Shown here in pieces: positions 30,501 through 40,264 of a stretch of DNA of 64,000 bases (positions within the stretch are counted from its first letter, which is position 1; every line of letters starts with the position of its first letter). A program made the translations under genes and the position numbers. This DNA comes from Syngnathus acus (Eukaryota; Chordata; Actinopteri; Syngnathiformes; Syngnathidae), in contig NC_051105.1 of assembly GCF_901709675.1 (NCBI RefSeq), positions 8,798,104 to 8,862,103 of the forward strand, written 5' to 3'. The notes beneath the pieces were generated by a model that saw only the letters and a program-made list of their open reading frames with translations, searched no databases and had not been told where the DNA came from.

Positions 30501-33500
30501 GAAAAAAGTATGTCATGGCTATGTTCTAACTATGCCCAAAAATAGGCTTATTGTGTTTGTTTTGCTGAAAGCGTCACATTCATGGCAGATTCTGAGGCTG
30601 ACAAGCATTTCCTTCTGCACAGCACATGAATGCACGCACTCAAGAGCACAAGCAGTGATAAGTGTGTGGCATGAGAGCACAGAGGCTGAAAACAAAAACC
30701 CAGAAGCATTGCTCCATTGTTCACAGTAAGGGAAATGGAATAAAAGTTATTTTAAAGTGGAGAAGGGCATTAGCAACTCATCTAATGTAGTATTTCGGTT
30801 ATCGTTTTTATTTGCAAAAATAATTATTTACAAATGCATTTGCAAAAGCTAATCAACATCTTCTAATAATTTTCTTTCCCTTGATAGGCTCACCTAAAAA
30901 CTACGAGACACAATAAAAATACAGTGGCGAGTTCGAAATTGACTTTGTATTTTGTTCTGCGACCAGGTTTGCAACCCGGCATGATTGAAAATTGCTGCAA
31001 AATATATGTATCTCTTTTGTATTATAAAGAAATCTCAGCGTCTGCTAGCAAATCATTATGCAATGTCTGGTGGCATTTAACCAGACAAACCTTTCAGGTC
31101 AAGGCAAAATGTTAAGTGTATGTTTTCACAGATAAAAGTGTGGGTTGAAAGCATCAATTTAAAGACCGGAGAAGGAGGAGATTGTTATGACAACACCGGG
31201 GCTTCATGGAGCCCATTTGCAACAGACACTAAAAATCGTGATTGGATTAAGTCTGCTGCTTAGTGTTTCAACGAACCCTGATGAAGAAAGTCAATTAGTA
31301 GAGGGAGTATAAATAAACATCACATATTTACCCCGAGACTGGAACATAAATTGTCCATAAATACATCCTAATTTTCATCACCACATTCTAAATTCTGTCT
31401 CGTCTATCGCAACGAGCTGGAGCCTCTCCCGGCTTGGAGTAAAATGCGGACGACACACCGAACTGGTCGCCAGTCATTCACAGTGGACATATGGAGACAA
31501 ACAAGCATTCACATTTTCATTTACACAGTCAATCAATGAGAACTTCACTAATGCTTCACAAATGAACCACAACACGTCTAATTCGTCAAACAAATCTGAG
31601 ACCTCGTGTCTTGAAAGGCCAATTTTTAATCACAGTAACTCTGCAACAAGCACCTAAAACCAATGTTCTGGCTCTTGTGAGCTTGCATAAGTGGTGCCAA
31701 AATTAATTTGTGTACAGCTTCATTCGAACAGGGGGAATATAAACACATTGCTGGCACTTATGAATAAATCACAAATGTGAAAGAAAATGATAAAAGACTA
31801 AGAAGCTCTGTTTTGAATGGCGCATTGGTAAGTGTCCATGAGTGAGGATCATGTTCTTCCCTCTAATGCTATTCAAATGAAAAGATTTTCATCTACGTTG
31901 CACTTCTCTCCACGCTTTCGAGAAAGCTCCTTATTGTCATTGTTTTATAATATATGCAAAAAGATGTTCGGCCTACTGTACAGCTTTCATCAGCGCCCAA
32001 AATATACATACACGGGTGGTGTGCTGTTATTATTTGAATCACTTCCATAAAGGAGGAGGTCAGGTTAGGATACATTTGTTGGTTGTGTGCAACTATATGT
32101 CTACATTTTATAACTGAATAGGATTTTTTATTTATTTTTTTATTGCATTAAACGCATCATCTATGGAATTACCAATCACACCTCTGACATCTTTTTTTTT
32201 TATTTAAATAAACTTGTCATTTCTTAAAACTATGTGAACAAGTCCTTGAAATATAACGATGCCGTGGTTACAGAAACCAAAGTGCATTGTGTCAGGCAGT
32301 GGTTAAAAGTGTTTTTTTGTTTTTTAACTCATTCACTGCCATTGACGGCTATAGACGTCAAATATCCATTTTGTGCTGGCAGTGAATGAGTTAATAGCTT
32401 GAACAAATCATCCGCACCGGGCTCATTTTTTGGGGGTTAGATAAACAACCTCATAAAAGAATTTACGCTCACTAGGAAGCCACACGTCACTAAAATGACT
32501 GCGTATTGATGCGCCGCTTTATCAAGCATGGCCGAGAAGAGACACCCTCGTCTGGCTTAATCTGTTAAAGAGTGCACTGGAATGCAAGGAGAGGCTGTTT
32601 AAAAAGCTCAGACGATGAGAAAAAGCAACCTACAGACTGAGTGGACAGAGAATTTAGGAAGCCCACACAAAACCGAACATAAGCTACTTCACGAAAACTA
32701 ATAATGTATCCGATTCCTTGAAGACGATTTTCCATCCCCAACACACAGCAGCAGCTGTCAAAGAAACGCCAGTAAACTTTGTCCTATAAAAGTTCTCAGA
32801 CTCATGAAGGCACTTTTTTTAGTGCAGCTTTGACAAGTTTTTGTTCTGTTGTCCCTGACTAGATCATTAATATTATGGAGCACTAAAGTAGGTGATGTGT
32901 GGTTGCAATGGCGACGACAGATGGAATTCTCCTGATAGTATTGCAACCCACATTTTCTATTGCGCTTGCCTTGGTTAGGGTCACGGGTGAGTCAAATCCT
33001 AACCCCGGCAGAGTACGCGCTCTCTCCACAGGTCACCAACCAGGAACCAACAATTCACACTCACATTGACATCTATCAAAGCGGAGTGCATTGCTATGTG
33101 CAACCAGGAGCAGAAATATTTCCTTGAGCCTGCCAGGAGAGTTCACCCCCGCTTCCCCAACTTGCCAGGAGATCCATTTTTGAGAGAGTGATTGGAAAAG
33201 TTTACTTAAGGGAATGAGAGTCTGTTGCTGAGACTGCACATGCTGGCATCACTCAAGACTCCTTTTGCACCAAACAGCACCTGATTAAGAAGGCCAAACT
33301 CTTTTTGCCTTTGCCGCACAATTCCATGCTTTAAGTGAAGGTCAAACATCGATTCTCTCATATATATATTTTTTTGTCAGCTTTCCATTTTAGCCTGACA
33401 TCACCTCCTTCTTATTCAAGAAACCCCTTGAGGCCTCTGACACATGGTAATATGAGACGAGTTGGAAGTCCGTCAGACTGAGTCATCACACCCATTGAGA

Positions 33501-36500
33501 GTCTGCAGTGTTGCCGTGAACGTGGCGAGGTAATCTCAAAGGATTTCAAAGATCACCAGAAGGGAACAGAGCAGCCTCAACTTGTCAAGCATTCATTTCA
33601 GTTACTGAATGGACCACAAGTCTCTCTCTGAGGCCACGTCGAGATCTTCTGCTTTTCATCATGCACAGCCTTGCTATGTTTTTCCGCCGCAAATTTACCA
33701 CAGAAGAGATTTAATCCTTCCTCTGCCAATGTCTTCAAAACAAACTAAGGACTTTTTATGCCGTTTGAAAGGCTCATTTCCTTGTAAAACTGTCAATATA
33801 ATACGTACAAAAGCATCAAGTCATCGTTATTGAACCGGCGCCATATCCTGCTACGATTAGCAATATTACAGAGCTTTTAAAATCAGATTGAGCAGCATTA
33901 CTTAGTAGACTAACTGAAGCAGAGCGTAAAAACATATTCCGATCAAAAGGAGAAACGAGAAGCATAAGTTTGCTGAGCTGCTGTTACTATTGCTAAGCTA
34001 GGCCAGGAAGTAGATTTTTACAAATAGCCTGGCTTCCACCTTCCACCCAATATAGCAGATATTGGAAACACAGGGGATATTTTTTTAACTGACACTTTAG
34101 GGTACGAGGAAATAGGATGATTCACACATTTCAAGCTCCTAGGTATCAACTACAGATGTTGAACACATTATAGCAAAACTGAATCTTATTACAGTCCAAT
34201 TAATCCTCAGCAGGGGACTAGCCTGAAATTACATTTTCCTATAAAATGTTTCTGATTATCTTAATTCACAATGAAAGGATTTTTTTTTGCATTCAAAGTG
34301 ATGTTACTGGGTCATCGCAATTCTCATTTTGTTATTAGTGATTCTTTTAAGGATATTATAAATGGAAATGGCCTGAAGATGTCCCAGGGGTGGACATTTT
34401 AACAAGCTCTGGATCCTAAAATATTAATCAGTTAGCACTCAAACACGTGTGATAATGTGTGCATGTCAAGTGGCCTCTTTATTGGGGCGTCCAAGTTATT
34501 TTTTAAACTATCCTCCAGGCCCTCAACGCGTGTGCCAAAACCAACACTATAAACTCTATGCAAAGCATGGAAAACAAGAATATTGTATTTGTATGAATTA
34601 ATTTCAAAAACTGCTAAACTGCCAAACAATAACAGCAAGTAATACATCCATGTTTTGATAAACCAACAAAAAAAAGATAAAATAAAATTAAAATTAATAA
34701 AACTGGTTTTCCCTATGTCGGTTTTCTAGATTTTGGGGGCATGGCTAAAAGCACTTAGTTAGCTAGCTACACCTACACACTGAAAATGCATCTTCGCTGC
34801 AGATAGTACGCTAGTGTGGCTGCAATTGAGCGCCTCATTGTCGGCCATGAGGGTGCGCACATCACGCAGAGGAAACCAGAAGATTAAAAAATCTATTTTT
34901 TTGTTTTTAAGTCTGGCTTTACAGTTATTTTGTTGAGCAGGGCTGGGTTGCTAATTTCAAGTGCATTGTTGAAAATATATTCCCAAACTGTTTTAATTTG
35001 AAGCAGCCTTTACCATCTTTTTTTTTTATTTTATGTTCTCTAATCGCTGGCAGATATTTGGAGCACACATTGTTCCCTTTCGGTCCTGTTTGCACTCACT
35101 GTGTGCTGACATTGCAGCCACATGCTCTCATCATGCTTGCTTGTGTCAACGCTTCACGAGAGTAAAGCAAAGAAAGGCTTTTGGTCTTGTGTGGGCCATG
35201 TGGTGCTTTAATTTTAAGAGCATATGGTTTGTGTTCTATTTTTTTTTTAGTGTTTCACCTCTGCAACAGTAATATGAATGATTCATGCTAATGTAACACA
35301 TTAAAGCCGATTATGGGAAGACATTTGTGGGTTAATTCGAGAATACCGTTGGGAGTGAGCCAAACCATGAGTGCTATTTTTAAGAGGCATTGTTTTGATA
35401 CTCGTTTCTGCTTGGTGTTTGTTAAAGCAAGATTCTGCAGGAATTACACAACACATTTTATAGAAGGGGGGTGCATGTTAGTTCCACTATAACAATAACC
35501 AAGAAGAAAAGCTTGTGAGTGATTCGCAGCTCATCTTCTCTCAGCCTCTGCATGTTAGAAATGAGAGGAAAGATTCAATGAGCCGATCTGCCACCTGCTA
35601 CCTCAAATTTCTCCCTTGATTTCATTCCGTCCAAGGGAGAGTTCAATAAAAGCTTCTTACGCCACTTCTGTGAACACAGTTTCCACTGCAGTCCGCTTTG
35701 AAATTAAAACACATGAAAACGGGATCCAAACAAAAGGAGTTGTGGCAACTTCCCACACTGCAACTGTGAGGATGCAAGTCATGACTAACTTTAACTAAGT
35801 TAGCCAGAAAATTCCCACACACAAATAAACACACTCCACTGCATGCAGTGACATCACCATGACAAAGTCAAAATGTTACATAGCCTTCTCCAGTGCGTTC
35901 ATGTCTGTGAAAGCTTTTTGGAAGTAATTAAATGAAATAATTAAATGTACCTAAATCTGAGAAATTGGTTATATTTTCCTAAACTGTATACACTCGAACT
36001 AATAACCGACAAACCATTTGACTTCAGAGTTGATATAGGCACCTGATTAGTGTCAGTATTCTTTTTTTTCCCTTCAATCGGGCATGACTTGAGATGGCCA
36101 AAGTTCCCATATAGGGGGGATGATAGAAATAGATACACGACCGATAATACGGCACATGAGCCAGATTTACAACCTGTCCGTCACACTTTGAACTCTGTAT
36201 GGGGTGGGAAATGGATGGAGGCAAGGCTGTGATTGCATTTCCCTCCCACTGTGTAACTCACCTCTACACACACGCGCGCGCACACACACGCACGTGCACA
36301 CGTGGTGCCGAGGTGGAATTCAATGCACTTGTGCTTTTTACACATGAGCTCCGATCAAAACAGTGGATTTAATATCAACAGTGCATGAAAGCACTCAGCA
36401 AGAAGGCGCAGCTTCCGGCATGGGACTCGACAATCCCGCCGCAGGTTTTCCAGCACTTTCTCCTCCCCGTCTGCCTGCGAGCCAGCCTGTCGAGGCTGCT

Positions 36501-37463
36501 CTGCAGCATCCTTTACTTGTGAATCAACCGCCGCCTCCTCCTCCTCGAATCCCTTTGTAGGAATAAAAGACAAACTCCCACCCCTCCCTCCACTCAAAAA
36601 TACAGCAGCGCAAACAACCCACATTCTCCCGGCTTCTTAATGAATTATTCACACAGCTCGCCAAAATTCAGCCTTTTCTTTCAGGCGCAAGCAATAATCA
36701 CTGCAGTCGGCCCCGAAATGCATCGTGCTATAAATACACCTACTGTATAACCTCGGCACACACTAGCACGCACATCAGCACCAGCCCCCACCCCCTGAGT
36801 GAAAAGCACATCAAGTATGAGGACAGTACTGCAGGGTCCGTCTTGTGTGCACTTTGTATGCAAGGGAGGGACACTGGTTATGTCATCGCCTCCACACCAT
36901 TTATGTGTGCTTGCTGATGCAACACGAAGGCTGCTCTTCATCGACATGCTCTCCAGGCTCTTGGATCACATGAGCGGGATATACACACATATACTGGTGG
37001 GAGCTTCCCCAAACTGCAGCCACATGCCAGCTTTGATAGCTGACTAATGGCTTAGTCTAAGGGGGCGTAACAAAACAAATACATATATATAAATAAATCA
37101 AGCTCTTTTGTTGTGTTGTGGGCAACTTTCACCCGAGTATTAAATGACTAAATTTAGCGTTAAACATAAATCACACCAGAGGATGCCTAGCAGTGCTCCA
37201 TTGTCAACACGGTGTGTGTCAAATGTAAATAAAGAGGGCGAGGAAGATACAAGCGCAGCCAGGCTAGAGCGAAGCTTAGTCATGGCACCCACCTTACACA
37301 GCTGAAAGTTTTCTGACACGAGCGTCTCTTGCACGTCGATCTCTTTGGGGGTCGGCGCCGCGGTGGGGGTCCCGGCGGTGCTACCACACGATGGCGATCC
37401 CATAGTCCCGCCACCTGGAGAGGAGGTGGTCAGCCCGTCCAACACCTTCCGAAACTTCTTCAT
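590..37463 (-). CDS. stxbp5l: Syntaxin-binding protein 5-like (tomosyn-2), 5' part of gene, 13 coding exons
   Basis: Exons in transcript order: 37293-37463, 27290-27387, 11370-11451, 9725-9825, 6729-6863, 5502-5565, 3718-3801, 3523-3646, 1811-1886, 1513-1667, 1307-1379, 960-1107, 590-657. All joins keep frame and give about 459 residues of a family protein of roughly 1,180. Tomosyns bind syntaxin/SNAP25 and restrain vesicle fusion. The visible part is the N-terminal WD40 propeller region: [17 protein letters not shown] near residue 58, then WD motifs [20 protein letters not shown] and SLTLWNLRN. The C-terminal R-SNARE motif lies beyond the left edge. Segments such as [15 protein letters not shown] and [15 protein letters not shown] fit tomosyn-2 better than tomosyn-1. 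The start ATG at 37461-37463 opens [11 protein letters not shown], the expected N-terminus. Exons 9 and 12 have weak donors (gtgttt, gtttgg). Family assignment is firm; paralogue choice is likely. Confidence 0.93.
1887..3522 (-). other. stxbp5l intron 8, nothing recognised
   Basis: An AT-rich intron of about 1.6 kb between exons 8 and 9, ending in a normal acceptor (ttcag at its 3' end on the minus strand). There is a poly-A run near 2701. The short open frames in it show no protein family resemblance. Confidence 0.6.
3802..5501 (-). other. stxbp5l intron 6, nothing recognised
   Basis: An intron of about 1.7 kb between exons 6 and 7. It is AT-rich with short homopolymers. I see no exon, RNA gene or complete mobile element. 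Confidence 0.55.
5566..6728 (-). other. stxbp5l intron 5, nothing recognised
   Basis: An intron of about 1.2 kb between exons 5 and 6. Apart from short A and T runs and a small CA-rich patch near 6213-6232, nothing stands out. Confidence 0.55.
8984..9140 (+). repeat. Degenerate fish interspersed repeat, copy 1
   Basis: Sequence such as gctgggaggcggggtcaccctgg followed by gtcattcacagg matches, from memory, the middle of a very common teleost repeat. That repeat typically runs from a CCATCC-rich start through GGGTCGCGGGTGAGCTGGAG, then a GGCGGGGTACACCCTGG box and a CGCCAGTCATTCACA-like box. Class not settled. Boundaries are approximate. Confidence 0.5.
9605..9715 (+). repeat. Degenerate fish interspersed repeat, copy 2, next to an exon
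   Basis: The boxes cctcattagagttg, gctggaacc, ggcagggtacatcctggactgg and a trailing cctaaatag-like segment follow the order of the same teleost repeat. The fragment ends within about 10-20 bp of the splice donor of stxbp5l exon 4 (exon end at 9725), so it lies on the intron side of that junction. Confidence 0.5.
9826..11369 (-). other. stxbp5l intron 3, with one short repeat
   Basis: An intron of about 1.5 kb between exons 3 and 4. It contains the TCAAG repeat at 9996-10085 and a stretch near 11208-11260 rich in overlapping ggtacc/ggtacy motifs. No other feature recognised. Confidence 0.55.
9996..10085 (+). repeat. (TCAAG)n plus a SINE/LINE-tail-like sequence
   Basis: Four TCAAG units run straight into a tail beginning tttatttgtatagcc, then gcagtctcaaagggctt. 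This TTTATTTGTATAGC tail is, from memory, widespread in fish genomes as the end of small retroposons. The class is not determined. Confidence 0.5.
11452..27289 (-). other. stxbp5l intron 2, about 15.8 kb
   Basis: The longest intron of the visible gene. I read it on both strands for exons of other genes, tRNA-like folds and mobile elements. I found only the ATGG microsatellite at 23455-23548, a pyrimidine-rich patch near 26370-26395 and short homopolymers. None of the open frames in it (all under about 115 residues) resembles a known protein. Regulatory elements of stxbp5l may lie here but cannot be recognised without a cross-species alignment. Confidence 0.6.
23455..23548 (+). repeat. (ATGG)n tetranucleotide microsatellite
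   Basis: A near-perfect run of ATGG units over about 94 bp, some 23 units, inside stxbp5l intron 2. It is flanked by non-repetitive sequence and is likely length-polymorphic. Confidence 0.97.
28699..28800 (+). repeat. Degenerate fish interspersed repeat, copy 3 (5' part)
   Basis: Begins tccatccatctatttttc and continues cctcattagggttgcagg and ggtggagcc. This is the 5' portion of the same repeat as at 8984 and 60525. The right end is indistinct. Confidence 0.55.
29330..29368 (+). repeat. Short CA-rich microsatellite
   Basis: Interrupted (AC)n and (ACAA)n units over about 39 bp in intron 1. The longest uninterrupted AC run is about 12 bp. Confidence 0.8.
31400..31520 (+). repeat. Degenerate fish interspersed repeat, copy 4
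   Basis: Contains gagctggagcctctcccgg, then cgaactggtcgccagtcattcacagt and acatatggagacaaacaagcattcacat. These are the middle and 3' boxes of the common teleost repeat in normal order, in stxbp5l intron 1. Confidence 0.6.
32324..32394. mobile_element. 71-bp palindromic MITE with TTAA ends
   Basis: The outer 18 bases, TTAACTCATTCACTGCCA at 32324-32341, are repeated as a perfect reverse complement at 32377-32394. A 35-bp centre lies between them. TTAA at both ends is the target-site signature of piggyBac-type transposition, and the ends could fold into a hairpin. The element has no coding capacity, so it would need a transposase in trans. The family assignment is inference from the ends only. 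Confidence 0.75.
32945..33090 (+). repeat. Degenerate fish interspersed repeat, copy 5
   Basis: The boxes cattttctattgcgcttg, gttagggtcacgggtgag, a decayed caggtcaccaacc box and caattcacactcacattgacatct occur in the order of the common teleost repeat. Located in stxbp5l intron 1. Confidence 0.6.
36266..36302 (+). repeat. CA/CG dinucleotide repeat
   Basis: Alternating purine-pyrimidine tract of CA and CG steps over about 37 bp, about 1 kb from the first coding exon of stxbp5l. Such tracts can adopt Z-DNA, but no function can be claimed. Confidence 0.75.
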
Positions 37464-38095
37464 TTCTGACGTCTTTGTTTGGCGCTAATGTGAAGAAAGA
37501 GCGTGAAATGAGGCTTTCTGCAGATGCACGATGAGAAGCTCCGCTCCTGCAGATGTGTCAGGCTCCTCCTCTGTCTTTAAGTGGAATTTAAAAAGTCACA
37601 CAGGAACCTCATCCTGGCTGCTGAATGCATCTGGACCACTCACCGCCTGTCAGCCGCCGTTGTTGGTGATGCAGATGCGGCTCGCCTCTGGCCCAAACTT
37701 CACTCCGCTTCTTTAGATCCTAAAGTAGGATCCGCGCAATACGGGGGAACATCCCACGCATCAGAAACAGTCACAGAGACACGTTGCCATGCTCCAAAGG
37801 AAATGGAAGACAAAAAGAACTTGGTGCGGTCAGGATCCACTTCTTTAAAAATACACACACAAACACAAAAACACTTTTTAATGATACAGGTGCAGCAGGT
37901 AGTCTGCACAATCCACAGAGATGCAGAGATAAATGCTGTTGTTGCTTCAGCCAAGACATACAGAGCGACTGGAGCTGTCCACGGTGCTGAAAACACTCGA
38001 TAAGCCTAGCCCGGCCCCCTTTTCGCTCTGCCTGTCTTGCACTCTCTCTCTCTCTTCTGCTCCTGCTCTCTTCAATTGCTCTCTTCAAAGCTAGG
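37464..38095 (-). promoter_or_regulatory. Presumed 5' leader and promoter region of stxbp5l
   Basis: This is the sequence directly upstream of the start codon. GC content is locally raised around and just above the first coding exon, and a CT-rich tract lies near 38040-38090. No TATA box is evident. The transcription start and any non-coding first exon cannot be fixed from sequence. Open frames on either strand here look like chance. Confidence 0.4.
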
Positions 38096-38471
38096 TTGTT
38101 TCAATTTTGGAAAAAGGGGGAATTTACAGCATTGAAATTGTTTATTGCTGCTCTCAGTTTAGTTTTTTGAGACTATACATTGAAAAAGAGAATTTTATGC
38201 TGTGTATTTGAGTTTCATAGTTTAGTAAACTAGTTCAAGGCTAATACTAACATAGGCAACAATTACCATCTCTCGCATGTATATGTGCTATTGCCCATTC
38301 ATTTCAACATGGAAACGTGATTTGCAATATTAATGTGAGTCACAAGTAGTGATGGGAAACTTACGCTTCAAATTTGCTTCATGAATCAGTTGTATTTCTT
38401 TTTTGACTTCTTGGGCTGAAAACTCATTGATTTTTTTTAACCTCGTTTCAAACCAACTATGCCATCTAGAG

Positions 38472-38790
38472 CAGCGGTCCCCAACCTTTTTTGCGTCACG
38501 GACCAGTTACATGTCAGAATTTTAACGGACTGGCTTTGATACAAATAAATAAATAAATAAATAAATAAATGTGAAATAAATCTAAAATTTCAATGAAATA
38601 TTATGATACAACTAGCATAAAAACAACTGCAAACCGCATAAAAATAAAACTCACCATTAAGTTGAATTAGCGGGAGCCCTGAGCTTGTTTCTCCAAAACG
38701 AGCCGGTCCCATCATGGAGTAATCAGAGACAATGATACCCGAAGGGTGTTCCTGATGTCCAATCTGCTCCATAGTTTTGTTTTGGTCGCT
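38472..38790 (+). mobile_element. hAT-like non-autonomous element, one end preserved
   Basis: Starts with the terminal sequence CAGCGGTCCCCAACC and continues ttttttgcgtcacggacc, then gggagccctgagcttgtttctcc and gagacaatgatacccgaag. These are recognisable parts of a common fish hAT-type repeat, recalled from memory. The matching right terminus (GGACCGCTG) is not seen before the minisatellite starts, so the element is truncated or the array replaced its end. An AAAT microsatellite has grown inside it at 38543-38570. Confidence 0.6.
38543..38570 (+). repeat. (AAAT)n microsatellite
   Basis: Seven AAAT units inside the hAT-like element. Confidence 0.9.
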
Positions 38791-38821
38791 GTAACCGCAG
38801 TGAAAATTCCGCTTCCGCAGA

Positions 38822-38977
38822 CCAGGCAGGACGGCAGTCATGGCTTTGTCCAGGCATAGGCCAGGAAGGCAGGCAGTCATGGCTTTATCCAGGCACAGCC
38901 CAGTTAGGTGGTCATTTATTCATCCAGGAACAGGCAGGGAGTCATGGCTTCATCCGGTCCAGGGCGGGCGGGCGGTC

Positions 38978-39014
<37 letters not shown>

Positions 39015-39830
39015 GGGCAGGCATAGCTTAATCCAGGCGCAGGCAGGCTACATCCAAGCACAGGCCAGGCAAGCAGGCAGGCAGTCATGGTTTAAGGCAG
39101 GCACTGGCTTTAGCCAGGCGCAAACCAGGCAGGCAGTTGTCTTCATCCAGGTGCAGGCCAGGTAGGCAGGCAGTCATGGTTTCATCCAGGCACAAGGCAG
39201 GCAGTCCGGCAGTCATGGCATCATCTACGTGCGGGACAGGCAGGGAGGCAATCATCTGCATCCAGGCGCAGGCTAGGGCAGGCAGTTTAGCAGGCAGTCA
39301 TGGCTTCATCCAGGCGCAGGCCAGCAGGCAGTCATGGCTTCATCCCGAGGCGAGTCAGGCAGTCACAGCTTCATCAAGACACAGGCCAGGCAGGCAGAAT
39401 GCGGTCATGGCTTCATTCAGGAGCAGGCCGTCCAGGCAGGAAGGCAGTCATCTTCATAAAGGTGCAGGCATGGCAGGCAGTCAGTCATGGCTTCATCCGG
39501 GCGCAGGCCAGGCAGGCAGGCCGGCATGGCATCATGGCTTCATCCAGGCATGGGACAGGAAGAAAGGCAGTCGTTTTCATCCAGGTGCAGGCCAGCCAGG
39601 CAGGCAGGCAGACAGACGGGCAGCCATGGCTTCATCCAAGTATAGGCTAGGCAGGCAGTCATAACTTCATCCAGCCGCATGCCAGGCAGGCAGTCATGGC
39701 TTCATCCAGGCGCAGCCAAGGTAGGCAGGCAGTCATGGCTACATTCAGGCGTAGCCAAGACAGGCAGGCAGTAATGGCTTTAGCAAGGCGCAGACCAGGC
39801 AGGCATCCAGGCAGTCACGGGTTCATCCAG
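38822..39830 (+). repeat. GGCA-rich minisatellite of about 1 kb
   Basis: An irregular tandem array of units roughly 30-60 bp long. The typical unit is a run of GGCA tetranucleotides followed by the core gcagtcatggcttcatcc and a caggcgcaggcc-like segment. At least 15 cores can be counted, with drift (for example gtcatggttt, gtcataactt, gtcacgggtt). A pure GGCA run of about nine units sits near 38976-39013. Open frames through the array are products of the repeat and not genes. Confidence 0.9.
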
Positions 39831-39832
39831 GC

Positions 39833-40264
39833 CAGTGGTTCTTGAACATTTTGGATGTACCCAACCACACCAGTTTCATACGCACATTCAGCGAACCCCT
39901 TGAAAAAAAAATTCTTTTTCAAATTCATACATGAATGATTTTTACTGGTGCACAAAATCAGCTGTGCATGAACATCACCTTGTTCAAAGATCAAAACCAA
40001 CACAATGCATGAACTTGCAACAAATTACATACCTGCAAATTTGCTGTTGCATTTGTGAGACCAGTTCAGATATGTGTCATCATAAATTTACACGATAAAT
40101 CAGGTGTGACCTGACCTCACGGCTAATTACGGATAAAAAGGAACTATATGAATAAAACGATGAAATTAAATAAAGTCGTCAAAAAATACTAGATGAAAAA
40201 AAGGTTCAAATAACTTTGTCACGAATATCAATACAATGCGGTCTTTTGAAGAAATGAACCACTG
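39833..40264. mobile_element. hAT-like non-autonomous element with inverted ends, 432 bp
   Basis: The left end CAGTGGTTC at 39833 is matched by GAACCACTG ending at 40264. The interior has the run tcagcgaacccctt typical of fish hAT MITEs and no coding sequence. I cannot see an intact 8-bp target duplication, which may have been lost because the left flank is minisatellite. The class follows from the CAGTGGTTC-type terminus. Confidence 0.65.

Larger units (their letters stand above)
27388..37292 (-). other. stxbp5l intron 1, about 9.9 kb
   Basis: Lies between the first coding exon and the exon opening TVRHGF. It holds three decayed interspersed repeats, a small TTAA-ended palindromic element and two CA-rich stretches, listed separately. 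A long first intron is usual for this gene family and often carries control elements, but none is identifiable from the sequence alone. Confidence 0.6.

Noticed and set aside
37581-38003. 140-residue plus-strand frame upstream of stxbp5l
   Set aside because: No family resemblance. It sits opposite the presumed 5' leader of stxbp5l, and overlapping frames on other strands are of similar length, as expected by chance in GC-richer DNA.
39137-39664. 175-residue open frame on the plus strand
   Set aside because: It lies wholly inside the GGCA minisatellite; its repeated SSRCRPGRQAVM-like pattern is a translation of the repeat unit, with no start context or splice sites.
38822-39830. CRISPR-like regular repeats
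   Set aside because: Units vary in length and sequence, there are no unique spacers of constant size, and the genome is eukaryotic. It is a minisatellite.
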